Below are positions 43,381 through 51,855 of a stretch of DNA of 64,000 bases, in pieces. The DNA is from Lentisalinibacter sp964427415 (lineage in GTDB: Bacteria > Pseudomonadota > Gammaproteobacteria > Steroidobacterales > Woeseiaceae). The stretch spans positions 1-64,000 of the forward strand of contig CAYRUH010000002.1 of assembly GCA_964427415.1 (NCBI GenBank), given 5' to 3'. The position numbers and the translations under genes were made by a program. The notes under the pieces were generated by a model. It had not been told where the DNA came from, ran no database searches, and saw nothing but the letters and a program-made list of their open reading frames with translations. Every line of letters starts with the position of its first letter. Position 1 is the stretch's first letter.

Positions 43381-45546
43381 GTGGGCGCACCGCGTCGCGA
43401 CGTACTCACGGTCGACGGTATGTTCTGCGCCGCCTGCGCGGCCAGCGTCGAGGCGGTGCTCACACGTCAGCCGGGCGTCGCCAGCGCCTCCGTCAATTTC
43501 GCGGCCGATGCCGCCGTCGTGGAGTGGCAGCCGGGCGTGTATGACGCGGCGCCGCTGGTCGATGCGGTGCGCAGACTGGGATACGACACACGGCTGATCG
43601 GCGATGAGGCCGGCACCGAGACGCGAGGGGGCGATCCGGTGCGTGATCTCGGTCTGCGCCTTATCCTGGCGCTGTTCTTCGGCATGTGGGCCATGGTCCC
43701 GTCGATCGTGCTGTATCTCGACGTGGTGACGGATCCCGGATCCCGCTACGGGCTAGCGCTCGCGGCCGGTCTTTTCTCCCTGCCCGTCGTTCTCTACGCC
43801 GGCTTGCCGTTCTACCGGATGGGAATCGCGACCCTGCGACACGGTATCGCGGGCGTCGACGCGCTGGTCACCGTGGGTGTGGCCGGCAGCCTCGTCCTGT
43901 CCGGCACAGCGCTGCTGTCCGGCGGTGCGGACGTGTATTTCGAAGTGGCGGTTGCACTGATCACCCTGCAGCTGATCGCCCGCCTGCTGGATCTGCGGGT
44001 GCGGCGCAAGGCCCGGGATGCCGTCCTCGGTCTGCTCGAACTCGCTCCGACGATGCTCACCGTCGTAGATGACGGCGGCACCACCCGCCGGACGGTCCTG
44101 AAAGAGGTAGGGACGGGCGATACGGTGCGCGTCGGACCGGGCGAACGGGTGGCCGTGGACGGGTGCATCGTCGCCGGTCGCGCCCGCATCGATCGCAGCC
44201 TGCTGACCGGCGAGTCCGACCCGGTCGCGCTGGGTCCGGACGACAGTTTGCATGCGGGTGAACGCGTGATCGACGGCGCCTGCGACCTCAGCGTGACCGC
44301 TGCCGCCGGCAAGCGGCGCATCGATGGCCTCGCGCGCCAGGTGCGGGAGATGCTGGCCGCGCGTCCCGCCTGGCAGCGTGCCGCGGACACCGTCGCACGC
44401 CACTTCCTGTGGCTGTCTGCGCTGGCAGCAGCGGCCGGTGCCGGCCTCGTGCTGACGGCCGGCGGCGCGCCATCGGAGGCCGCGGTTCGTGCGCTGGCGG
44501 TCTTCGTGATCGCCTGCCCCTGCGCCCTGTCGCTGGCGGCCCCCGTCGCCGGCCTCACCGCGTCGGCGGCTGCTGCGCGCCGCGGCATCATCCTGCGCGA
44601 CCTGAATGCGGTGGCCGGCGCGGCCGTACCCGATCGTCTTTTCCTCGACAAGACGGGTACGCTGACCCTCGGTCGCCCGGTCGTGATCGCCGTGCACGCT
44701 TTTGCCGGGGCCGATGAGCGGGAAGTCCTGCGCGCGGCAGCCACCGCGGACTATGCCTCGCCGCACCCCATCGCACGGGCGCTGGCAGCCGCCGCGCAGA
44801 GAGCCGGCGTGTCCGTCGCGACGCTCGCCGCAGCGGCGGCAGAGGGCGAACTCCACGAGTCCCCGGGCCGCGGCGTACGCTGGTCACGGGCCGGTGAGAG
44901 CATCGAGGTTGGCAGCATCGATTGGCTGCGCGACGCCGGCGTCGATATCCCGGCAATGCCCCGGACATCCGCGACGCGCTCGGCTGTCGCCCGGGATCGC
45001 TGTCTCATCGGCGTCGTCGAACTGGAAGATGCACTGCGCCCCGGTATCGAAGAGACGATCCGGTCGCTGCGGTCCCGTGGACTGGCGCCGGTTATTCTGA
45101 GCGGCGACGGCCCGGGCCCGGTCGCACGCCTCGGCGCCCGGCTCGGCTGCGAGGCGCACGCGGGCCTGGCGCCGGAAGACAAGGTCCGGCGCATCGAGGA
45201 ATGCCGCAAGTCGGGCGCAAAGACGGCGTTCGTCGGCGACGGCATCAACGACGGCCCGGCGCTGGCCGCGGCCGACCTGGGTGTTGCCGTCGGCCAGGCC
45301 ACCGACGCGGCGCGCTCGGCGGCAGCGGTCTCCCTGGTCGAGGCCGATGCGACGGCGCTGCCGGAGCTGTTCGATCTGACTCGCCGTGCGCGCCGGATCG
45401 TCCGCGAGAATCTGGCCTGGGCGATCGCCTACAACACCGTGGCGATCCCGGCGGCGATGGCTGGCTGGGTCCATCCGGCCGTCGCCGCGGTCGCGATGGC
45501 GCTGTCATCCGTCACCGTCGTGCTGAATGCGCTCCGCGCAGGCTGA
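43381..45546 (+). CDS. Copper-translocating P1B-type ATPase (CcoI/CopA-like)
   Basis: A 721-residue ATPase starting with GTG directly after the cytochrome stop. An N-terminal heavy-metal domain has GMFCAAC (Cys16, Cys19). Core motifs: TGESD in the actuator domain, the transport CPC in FVIACPCALSLA, phosphorylation DKTGTLTLGR, the nucleotide-binding SPHPIARAL and the hinge GDGINDGPAL. Its position after the oxidase genes suggests CcoI, which exports copper to the periplasm for loading of the CuB site, rather than detoxifying CopA; sequence alone does not separate the two. Confidence 0.9.
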   Translation: MGAPRRDVLTVDGMFCAACAASVEAVLTRQPGVASASVNFAADAAVVEWQPGVYDAAPLVDAVRRLGYDTRLIGDEAGTETRGGDPVRDLGLRLILALFFGMWAMVPSIVLYLDVVTDPGSRYGLALAAGLFSLPVVLYAGLPFYRMGIATLRHGIAGVDALVTVGVAGSLVLSGTALLSGGADVYFEVAVALITLQLIARLLDLRVRRKARDAVLGLLELAPTMLTVVDDGGTTRRTVLKEVGTGDTVRVGPGERVAVDGCIVAGRARIDRSLLTGESDPVALGPDDSLHAGERVIDGACDLSVTAAAGKRRIDGLARQVREMLAARPAWQRAADTVARHFLWLSALAAAAGAGLVLTAGGAPSEAAVRALAVFVIACPCALSLAAPVAGLTASAAAARRGIILRDLNAVAGAAVPDRLFLDKTGTLTLGRPVVIAVHAFAGADEREVLRAAATADYASPHPIARALAAAAQRAGVSVATLAAAAAEGELHESPGRGVRWSRAGESIEVGSIDWLRDAGVDIPAMPRTSATRSAVARDRCLIGVVELEDALRPGIEETIRSLRSRGLAPVILSGDGPGPVARLGARLGCEAHAGLAPEDKVRRIEECRKSGAKTAFVGDGINDGPALAAADLGVAVGQATDAARSAAAVSLVEADATALPELFDLTRRARRIVRENLAWAIAYNTVAIPAAMAGWVHPAVAAVAMALSSVTVVLNALRAG

Positions 45547-45644
45547 ACCGCCGGGTCCCGCGGGATCGTTCTGAGCCGCGGCTCGACAGCCCGACGGATA
45601 CGCTGCAGAATCCCGTATCAGCGGCACAGAGTGGGGGAGAACCG

Positions 45645-45872
45645 ATGCCTGGGAAACGCTATCCGTTGCCGAAGCGCTTCAGTGCAGCGCTGTCCGATAA
45701 GGCCTATGCCAGGCTGCGTGCGCTGCACGAGCAGTACCACTACGGTAATAACTATCTGCTTACGATCCTGCTGGAGAACCTGGATACCGTCGTCGACGGC
45801 AAGGCGCTGGATCGCGCCTTCGCAGAGTTTTCGGCGGAGTACGGGGCGCCTGCGCCCGGCAGCATGAAGTAG
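45645..45872 (+). CDS. Small protein of unknown function, possibly DNA-binding
   Basis: A 75-residue protein starting at ATG 45645 with GGGGGAGA upstream. The text FSAALSDKAYARLRALHEQY followed by NNYLLTILLENLDTVVD looks like a short strand plus two helices, similar in outline to ribbon-helix-helix proteins, but I cannot name a family. Codon use is normal for the window. It follows the copper ATPase by 98 bases. Confidence 0.5.
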   Translation: MPGKRYPLPKRFSAALSDKAYARLRALHEQYHYGNNYLLTILLENLDTVVDGKALDRAFAEFSAEYGAPAPGSMK

Positions 45873-45999
45873 CAGGCAATGCGCCTCGCCGTTCGTCGGG
45901 TCGTACGAGCCGAAGGGCGACGAGGAAATCGTTCGCGGCGTCGTCAACGGTCTGTGGCGGTTCGATCCCGAGACGACGACCGAGACCCTGAGGAAAAGG

Positions 46000-46170
46000 A
46001 TGAAGCACCTCAGCGAAGATGTGATAACGGAATTGTCTCAACGATATGTCGTGCACGTGGGGATCAACAGAGCGCCCGGGATACCTGTACCGATCGGATG
46101 GCTGGTGCTGACCGCGAGTGTGGGCACGGCCTCGGAGTATGTGTTCCTGCCGGATGGCTGGACGACTTAG
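46000..46170 (+). CDS. Short coding-like frame, possibly a truncated gene
   Basis: From the ATG at 46000 (with GAGG 6 bases before) a 56-residue frame reads MKHLSEDVITELSQRYVVHV to a stop at 46168-46170. Codon use is gene-like, and the same frame continues gene-like upstream to an in-frame stop at 45865-45867 (VGSYEPKGDEEIVRGV, LWRFDPETTTETL) but with no ATG/GTG/TTG start in that portion. This suggests a gene that lost its 5' end or was frameshifted, or that starts at the internal ATG. No family recognised. Confidence 0.4.
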   Translation: MKHLSEDVITELSQRYVVHVGINRAPGIPVPIGWLVLTASVGTASEYVFLPDGWTT

Positions 46171-46286
46171 CTGTCGACCTCCGGGTATGCCCGTTGCCAG
46201 TGTGCCTGCGGACCTGCGCTGCGCCGATCGGCCAGCCGGGTCAGTTCCCATACGGCGAGGATACCGGCCGCCTTCAGCTATTTTAG

Positions 46287-46910
46287 CTATGCCTCGATGC
46301 CGTCCGCTCCCTCCGCTGCCGGAGCAGACGAACCGGAACTCAATGCACCGCGTATCGGCGACACCGGTTCATGTACCCTGCGCGCCCGGAAGTCCGCCAG
46401 CGATTTGCCGGCGCGCACCTGCGCGAGCCAGTCCTCGGGGTCGTATTCGACGCCGACGGGATTGGCGTCGTTGACCGGCCCGGCCATGAAGGCAATCGCC
46501 TCCTCGCCGGAGTCGAATGCCTCCACCTGGAATTCCATCTGGTTGCCGTCCGGGTCGGCGTAGTACATCGAGATGGTGAGGCCGTGGTGGACGCACCAGT
46601 AGGGTCGAATGCCCGTCTCCCTCAGGTATTCGTAGTTCTCGAACAGCTCGTCGAGAGAGCCGTACGTGTAGGCGACGTGATCGACGCCGATCAGGCCGTT
46701 CCTCTCGACCTCGGTGCCGTCCGGTTCCAGCACGTCCAGGTTGGCCAGGGCGAAGCGGTGATGTTCGTCGTCATAGCTCAGGAAGGCGAGGGCCGGGTTC
46801 TGGTAGTGGACCCTGGCGTCGAACACCCTCTGGTACCACGCCAGCATCTCGTCGAAGCGGCGGGTCCTGTAGACGATATGCGCGAATTTCTCCGGGCGGA
46901 CACGTGCCAT
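46287..46910 (-). CDS. VOC (glyoxalase/extradiol-dioxygenase-like) protein
   Basis: A 207-residue VOC protein. The start MARVRPEKFAHIVYRTRRF has GGGGAG upstream. The betaalphabetabetabeta modules carry the metal ligands expected for extradiol-type enzymes: His in AHIVYRT, His in GVDHVAYTYGS, and Glu in GNQMEFQVEAFD; YYADPDGNQMEF is the typical C-terminal strand of this group. Such proteins include biphenyl-2,3-diol dioxygenases, but the substrate is unclear. It is on the minus strand, followed by no other gene in the same direction until the opposite-strand ATPase cluster. Confidence 0.82.
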   Translation of the reverse strand: MARVRPEKFAHIVYRTRRFDEMLAWYQRVFDARVHYQNPALAFLSYDDEHHRFALANLDVLEPDGTEVERNGLIGVDHVAYTYGSLDELFENYEYLRETGIRPYWCVHHGLTISMYYADPDGNQMEFQVEAFDSGEEAIAFMAGPVNDANPVGVEYDPEDWLAQVRAGKSLADFRARRVHEPVSPIRGALSSGSSAPAAEGADGIEA

Positions 46911-47015
46911 GGCTGCTCCCCTTGTTGTATTTATTGGCATGAAGCGGTCGGTCAAGAATGTATCATAGCGCGGCCCGGGCCGGCACACGTTCCGGGCTCT
47001 CTGGGCATCGATGCG

Positions 47016-48242
47016 TCAGCGCAGACGCCGCACCCACACCGCCATGACGAGGCACACGGCGGCGAGCGACCACAGCGGATAGCGGTAATCACCGGTGGCA
47101 TCCACCAGCACGCCGAAGAGCACCGGTCCCAGCACGCCGCCGACCTGTGCCGCCGTGAAGAACAGGCCGCCGGCGGCGCCCATGTTGTCGCTGTTGATGC
47201 GTCGGCTCTCCATCAGCAGCAGCATGGCGATGGGGAAGATGCAGCTGCGGGAGATGCCCTGCAGGACGAGGCTCATCGTCATCAGCGCCCGGGATTCGCT
47301 GTAGAGGGTGAGCAGCGACATCCCACCGATGATGCAGAGCAGCGCGAACAGGGTGACGCGGCGCGGGCCGACCGCCAGCCGCGGGATGACGAGCGTGGCG
47401 ACGATGCCCACCGCCACCGGTACGGACGCCCAGGTACCGGCCGCCGCGAGGCTGTAACCCATCGAATGGAGGGTCTCCGGCAGCCAGGCCCCCATGGAAT
47501 GGGCGAACAGAAAGACGCCGGCGGCCAGCAGCAGCACGTTGCGCACGGAGGGGTAGCGCACGAGTTCGGCCACGAGGCCGAAGTCGATCATGCCCTCGCC
47601 AGCAGAGCCACGGCGCTGACCGAGCCGGCTGGTCGGCCGGCTCATGATCGCGAACCAGATCAGGGCGGCCGCCAGCAGGACCGCGGCATAGACGAGGAAG
47701 ACCGTCCGCCAGCGGTAATCCACCAGGGGCATCAGCACGGCGTTGCTGAGGGTGAGACCGAAGATGCTGCCGATCGCGGTGCTGGAGGTGTAGATGCCCA
47801 TCGCGAGCCCGCGGGAGTGGTCGTCGAACCAACGGCGCACGAGTTTCGGCGCGCCGATGGAAATGAGCGGCCCGCCGACCCCGTAGACCATCATCGCGAA
47901 CAGCAGGGTCCAGTAGCCGTCGGCCGTTGCCCGCAACGCCGCCGAGGCGGCGAGTATCAGCGCGGCGGCCAGCAGGCAGGGCCGCAGCCCGAAACGGTCG
48001 AGCAGCGACCCTGCCGGGAGGGCCGTGAAGAGATACACGAACTGCCAGGTGCCGAGGATGGTGCCCATCGCCGCGCCGGACAGCCCCAGATCCGTGCGTA
48101 TGGGTGTCACCAGCGCCGCCGTGGCGGCCATCAGCAGACCGAAGCAGCCGTACAGCAGGGAGACGCCGGCCAGCATCACCCAGCGGAAGCCGCTGCGCTC
48201 GGGGGTCATGGCTTCGGGGGCAATGGTCTCGGGTGCCGTCAC
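47016..48242 (-). CDS. Major facilitator superfamily transporter
   Basis: A 408-residue inner-membrane transporter with twelve predicted helices. The conserved loop between helices 2 and 3 reads GSLLDRFGLRPCLL, and RLAVGPRRVTLF sits at the equivalent place in the second half. It resembles cyanate/oxalate-formate-type MFS proteins (CynX/NarK-like in general form), with no substrate evidence. The start may be GTG 48242 or ATG 48209; neither has a strong ribosome site. It is divergent from the CHAD gene. Confidence 0.82.
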   Translation of the reverse strand: MTAPETIAPEAMTPERSGFRWVMLAGVSLLYGCFGLLMAATAALVTPIRTDLGLSGAAMGTILGTWQFVYLFTALPAGSLLDRFGLRPCLLAAALILAASAALRATADGYWTLLFAMMVYGVGGPLISIGAPKLVRRWFDDHSRGLAMGIYTSSTAIGSIFGLTLSNAVLMPLVDYRWRTVFLVYAAVLLAAALIWFAIMSRPTSRLGQRRGSAGEGMIDFGLVAELVRYPSVRNVLLLAAGVFLFAHSMGAWLPETLHSMGYSLAAAGTWASVPVAVGIVATLVIPRLAVGPRRVTLFALLCIIGGMSLLTLYSESRALMTMSLVLQGISRSCIFPIAMLLLMESRRINSDNMGAAGGLFFTAAQVGGVLGPVLFGVLVDATGDYRYPLWSLAAVCLVMAVWVRRLR

Positions 48243-48411
48243 GGTCGGGTATCCGGTACGCGTGAGTTCAGGGTCTGGGATCCGTATCGATGGCGGCTAA
48301 TGATAGCGGGGACGCAGAGGCCCTGCCGCCGGGAGGCGGGCTTCTCCGTATTTATCGACGTGATAACGATATGCCACAGTCGGGTGCTCGTTAATAGTGG
48401 AGAACCCGCTG

Positions 48412-49311
48412 ATGGCCTACCGGCTGCTCGGAAACGAAAACGCAGAGGAGTTCCTGAAGCGCGTGGCCAGCGAACAGGTCGCCAGGGTGATCAGGGACCT
48501 GGAAGGCGCGGACTGCGACCTGCACGAGGCGGTGCACGAATTTCGCAAGCGCTGCAAGAAGATCCGCGGGCTCATCCGGCTGGTGCGGCCGGGTTTCCCT
48601 GATTATTCCGCCGAGAATGCCTGGTTCCGGGACCTGGCCGGCGAACTCTCGGCGATCCGCGATGCGACCTCGGTGCAGGAATCGGTTGCCTCCCTGGCAG
48701 AACGCTACGCGGATGATCTGGATGAGGACGCCTTCGCGATCATCAATCTATGGCTCGGTAAGCGACGCGAGACCATGACCGAGGAGCGTGAGGCACGGGA
48801 CAAGGTGGAGGTCATCCGCGCCGAGCTGCCGGAAGCGCTGGCACGCATCGAGCGCTGGCAGCTCGATTCCTCCGGAGCGGATGCGCTGGAGGCAGGCTTG
48901 ACGAAGACCTATAAACGGGCCCGCAGGGCGATGGCCGTGGCCGTCGACGACGGGACGTCCCGGGACTTTCACGAGTGGCGCAAGCGGGTGAAATATCATC
49001 GCTACCATCTGCGCCTGCTGACGCCGATCTGGCCGCGGGTGCTGAAGGCGCGCTACAAGGAGACGAAACACCTGAGCGACCTGCTCGGCGACGATCACGA
49101 TCTGGCGGTGCTGCGCGCGATGCTGGAGGAGGAGGGCGGAGGCGATGCCGCCGAGCGGGCCGCGCTGATCGCCCTGAGCCGGCGGCGCAGCGCGGAGCTG
49201 CGCGCCGAAGCCTGGGGCCTCGGGCGCCGGCTCTTCGTCGAGACCACGCAACGGTATGCCGGGCGCATGCGCGCGCTGCTGCAGATCCGCAACGAGGAGT
49301 CGCAGCGCTGA
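48412..49311 (+). CDS. CHAD-domain protein
   Basis: A 299-residue helical protein with two CHAD repeats. The basic/acidic helix signature HEAVHEFRKRCKKIRGLIRL occurs near the N-terminus and again as DFHEWRKRVKYHRYHLRLL, each followed by a DLAGELSAIRDATS or HLSDLLGDDHDLAV segment. CHAD domains bind inorganic polyphosphate and are often linked to polyphosphate granules. There is no CYTH domain in this protein. ATG 48412 is 8 bases after GGAGA and is preferred to GTG 48397. Confidence 0.9.
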   Translation: MAYRLLGNENAEEFLKRVASEQVARVIRDLEGADCDLHEAVHEFRKRCKKIRGLIRLVRPGFPDYSAENAWFRDLAGELSAIRDATSVQESVASLAERYADDLDEDAFAIINLWLGKRRETMTEEREARDKVEVIRAELPEALARIERWQLDSSGADALEAGLTKTYKRARRAMAVAVDDGTSRDFHEWRKRVKYHRYHLRLLTPIWPRVLKARYKETKHLSDLLGDDHDLAVLRAMLEEEGGGDAAERAALIALSRRRSAELRAEAWGLGRRLFVETTQRYAGRMRALLQIRNEESQR

Positions 49312-49434
49312 AATGTCGCTCGTCAGGGCATCCGCAAGACGCGGCAGCGCTGCAATGGCGCATTATCGCGAGGCCCTGAATTCGGTAGACTTAACGTGTA
49401 TGGAGAGCGAACAGACTGCAAGCGAAAGGGTGCC

Positions 49435-50880
49435 ATGCGCATCGCCGTAGTCGGTACCGGATTCTCCGGTCTGTGCACTGGTATCAAGCTGCGGGAGGCC
49501 GGCTTAGACGACTTCACCCTGTTCGAGAAAGCCGATGCGATCGGCGGCACCTGGCGGGACAATACCTATCCGGGTGCCGAGTGCGATATCCCCTCGGCCC
49601 TGTACTCCTATTCGTTCGAGCCAAACCCGCGCTGGACCCACAAGTGGTCGCACCAGCCGGAGATTCTGCGCTACATGGAACACTGTGCAGCGAAGTACGG
49701 ACTCTATCCCCATATCCGCTTCAATGCCGAGGTGGTAAAGGCGCGCTGGGACGACGAGGAGATGCGCTGGCATCTGACTCTGGCAGACAGCACGGAGGAT
49801 GTCTTCGACGTCCTCATCACCGGCGTCGGCCAGCTCAGCCGGCCATTCGTGCCCGAGATCCCGGGCCTCGACGATTTCGCCGGCCCCGCGTTCCATTCGG
49901 CCCGCTGGGATCACGACGTCGACCTGGCCGGCCGCGACGTGGCAGTGATCGGCAATGCCGCCAGTGCGGTACAGTTCGTGCCGCAGATCGCGCCGCAGGT
50001 GCGTTCGCTCACGGTGTTCCAGCGCACGGCGAACTGGATGCTGCCGAAGAACGGCCGCGAGTACACCGGGTTCGAGAAATGGCTGGGCCAGCGCGTGCCG
50101 TTCCTGCAGCGCCTTTATCGCCTGCGTATCTGGCTGATGAGCGAGCTGGTCCTCTATCCGATGATGGGACTGAACCGGCTGTACAAATGGTGGGGCAGGC
50201 GCCAGACGCGGCACTACCTCGAGGAGAGCATCCGCGACCCGGAGCTTCGCGAGAAGCTGATCCCGGACTATCCGTTCGGTGCGAAGCGTATCCTGTTCTC
50301 GGACGACTATTACGAGGCGCTCGACCGGGACAATGTGGAGCTGGTGACAGAATTCGTCGAGCGGGTGACGTCGCAGGGCATGCGCACCCGTGACGGGCGC
50401 GAGATCCCGGCCGACGTCCTGATTCTGGCCACCGGTTTCCGCACCAATCCGTTCCTCGCGCCGATGAAGATCACCGGGGCTAACGGCCGTGCGCTGCGTG
50501 ACCGCTGGAGCGAAGGCGCCCAGGCCTACCTGGGCATCACGGTCGCCGGCTTCCCCAACCTGTTCATGACCTATGGCCCGAACACCAATCTCGGCCATTC
50601 CTCCATCGTCATCATGATCGAGTGTCAGGTGCGCTATATCGTGGAATGCCTTGAGCTGATGCGCGAGCGGGGTGCCGCGCGTGTTGAGGTGCTGGAGGAC
50701 GTGCAGCGCCGGTATAACGAGAAGCTGCAGCGGCGACTCGAGCACAAGGCGTGGGCGCTGGCAGGCCGTAGCTGGTACATGGACCACGGCCGCATCACCA
50801 ACAACTGGGCCGGCAACACGCCGGAGTACTGGTGGCGGACCCGCCACTTCGACGCGCGCAATTATCGCCTGGCGGACTGA
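49435..50880 (+). CDS. Flavin-containing monooxygenase (Baeyer-Villiger type)
   Basis: A 481-residue FAD/NADPH enzyme. The FAD loop VGTGFSGLCTGIKL is at the very start, the GGTWRDNTYPGAECDIPS region (with the WxxxxYPG pattern) is clear, and the NADPH loop VIGNAASAVQ is central. The family fingerprint of Baeyer-Villiger monooxygenases, FxGxxxHxxxW(P/D), has the form FAGPAFHSARWDHD (about residues 145-158). It likely oxidises a ketone or aldehyde, substrate unknown. ATG 49435 has AAGGG upstream. Confidence 0.87.
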   Translation: MRIAVVGTGFSGLCTGIKLREAGLDDFTLFEKADAIGGTWRDNTYPGAECDIPSALYSYSFEPNPRWTHKWSHQPEILRYMEHCAAKYGLYPHIRFNAEVVKARWDDEEMRWHLTLADSTEDVFDVLITGVGQLSRPFVPEIPGLDDFAGPAFHSARWDHDVDLAGRDVAVIGNAASAVQFVPQIAPQVRSLTVFQRTANWMLPKNGREYTGFEKWLGQRVPFLQRLYRLRIWLMSELVLYPMMGLNRLYKWWGRRQTRHYLEESIRDPELREKLIPDYPFGAKRILFSDDYYEALDRDNVELVTEFVERVTSQGMRTRDGREIPADVLILATGFRTNPFLAPMKITGANGRALRDRWSEGAQAYLGITVAGFPNLFMTYGPNTNLGHSSIVIMIECQVRYIVECLELMRERGAARVEVLEDVQRRYNEKLQRRLEHKAWALAGRSWYMDHGRITNNWAGNTPEYWWRTRHFDARNYRLAD

Positions 50881-50907
50881 GCGGCCGGCAACGCAGAGGA
50901 AGACAGC

Positions 50908-51225
50908 ATGAAGATCAAGATCGAATTCGACCTGACGCCGAAGGAGTTCCGCGACAGCCTCGGCCTGCCGGATGTAAGCGGACTGCAGAAGAAGGCGGTG
51001 GACGCCCTGCAGAAAAGGGTGGAGAACGACATCGCAAATTTCGATGCGTCGAAGCTCTTCAATGCCTGGGTCAGCCAGGGACTGGAAACCTCGGCACAGG
51101 TGCAGCGCTTCCTCGGCAAGGCCGTAGGCTCCGCGCTGCGCGGACGCCAGGCGCCGGATGCGACGGTGGAGACGGAGGAAGAAGAGGAGACGTCGCCGGC
51201 ACGGCGGACGACGAAGAAGAAATAG
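50908..51225 (+). CDS. Conserved hypothetical protein (DUF6489-like)
   Basis: A 105-residue protein, MKIKIEFDLTPKEFRDSLGL at the start, which resembles a small uncharacterised family (DUF6489 type, from memory; not verified). A helical middle (LQKKAVDALQKRVENDIANF) is followed by an acidic/lysine-rich tail (TEEEEETSPARRTTKKK). It follows the monooxygenase by 27 bases and may be in the same transcript. Confidence 0.65.
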   Translation: MKIKIEFDLTPKEFRDSLGLPDVSGLQKKAVDALQKRVENDIANFDASKLFNAWVSQGLETSAQVQRFLGKAVGSALRGRQAPDATVETEEEEETSPARRTTKKK

Positions 51226-51377
51226 CCGGCGGCTCGCCATTGCCCGTCGGGGCAGCGATAAATAAATTTGGTGCGGCGACAGCGCCGGGAGTACACTGCG
51301 CCGGCGTATGACGGAATCCCGTGTCCTGCACGGGCCGGCCTGCGTAGCGTAAATGGGCCGGCCCCCCGGCCCGGTTT

Positions 51378-51412
51378 CCGTCAGAAGCTCGGCGGTCTGG
51401 CTGCCCTGACGG
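51378..51412 (+). promoter_or_regulatory. Leader hairpin upstream of the RRM gene
   Basis: In the 219-base gap before the RRM protein, ccgtcag (51378-51384) pairs with ctgacgg (51406-51412), and two further self-complementary GC blocks, gggccggcc near 51332-51340 and gggccggccc near 51355-51364, lie upstream. Long structured leaders are common for cold-inducible RNA-binding proteins. No promoter was identified, so the extent of the leader is unknown. Confidence 0.35.
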
Positions 51413-51444
51413 TGTTGTCCTACGGACCGCAGAGTGATTGAAAG

Positions 51445-51723
51445 ATGACGAATATCTATGTCGGTAACCTGGCCTACAGCGTGACCTCCGACGACCTTCG
51501 CGAAGTCTTCTCCGAGTTCGGCGAAGTCTCCAGTGCAAACGTGATCATGGACAAGTTCTCGGGCCGTTCCAAAGGGTTCGGTTTCGTCGAGATGCCGGAT
51601 TCGAGCGCTGCTTCCACAGCTATCGAGGCGCTTAACGAGCAGGACCTGCAGGGCCGGAACATGCGTGTGAATGAGGCACGCCCGCGCGAGGACCGACCCC
51701 AGCAGCGGCGCAACCGCTACTGA
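51445..51723 (+). CDS. RRM-domain RNA-binding protein
   Basis: A 92-residue single-RRM protein. RNP2 is IYVGNL (residues 4-9) and RNP1 is KGFGFVEM; the C-terminal REDRPQQRRNRY is the arginine-rich tail typical of bacterial, cyanobacterial-type RRM proteins. These proteins bind single-stranded RNA and are often induced by cold or stress. A strong terminator follows. Confidence 0.93.
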   Translation: MTNIYVGNLAYSVTSDDLREVFSEFGEVSSANVIMDKFSGRSKGFGFVEMPDSSAASTAIEALNEQDLQGRNMRVNEARPREDRPQQRRNRY

Positions 51724-51758
51724 GCGAGGGCTGTCGCTCAAGCGGTGCCGTGACGCGA

Positions 51759-51785
51759 AAGGCCGCCCCGCAGGGCGGCCTTCTT
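51759..51785 (+). terminator. Intrinsic terminator of the RRM gene
   Basis: A 10-bp stem, aaggccgccc (51759-51768) paired with gggcggcctt (51773-51782), with a CGCA loop and a following CTTTAT, lies 36 bases after the stop codon. It is the clearest rho-independent terminator in the window. Confidence 0.85.
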
Positions 51786-51798
51786 TATCGGCGCCGAT

Positions 51799-51852
51799 GT
51801 AGGGCCTTCAGGCCCGATCCGCCGTACGGTCGGGCCTGAAGGCCCTCCTGCC
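51799..51852. repeat. REP-like inverted pair of GTAGGGCC... units
   Basis: A unit at 51799-51818 (gtagggccttcaggcccgat) faces an inverted unit at 51830-51852 (tcgggcctgaaggccctcc on the plus strand). It belongs to the same family as 7261-7318 and 56937-57063. It lies between the RRM terminator and the stop codon of speA, 3' to both convergent genes. Confidence 0.75.
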
Positions 51853-51855
51853 TGG

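Noticed and set aside
45879..46286. 135-codon frame with ATG at 45879
   Set aside because: Its translation is Arg-rich and lacks gene-like codon use, whereas another frame over the same bases looks coding.
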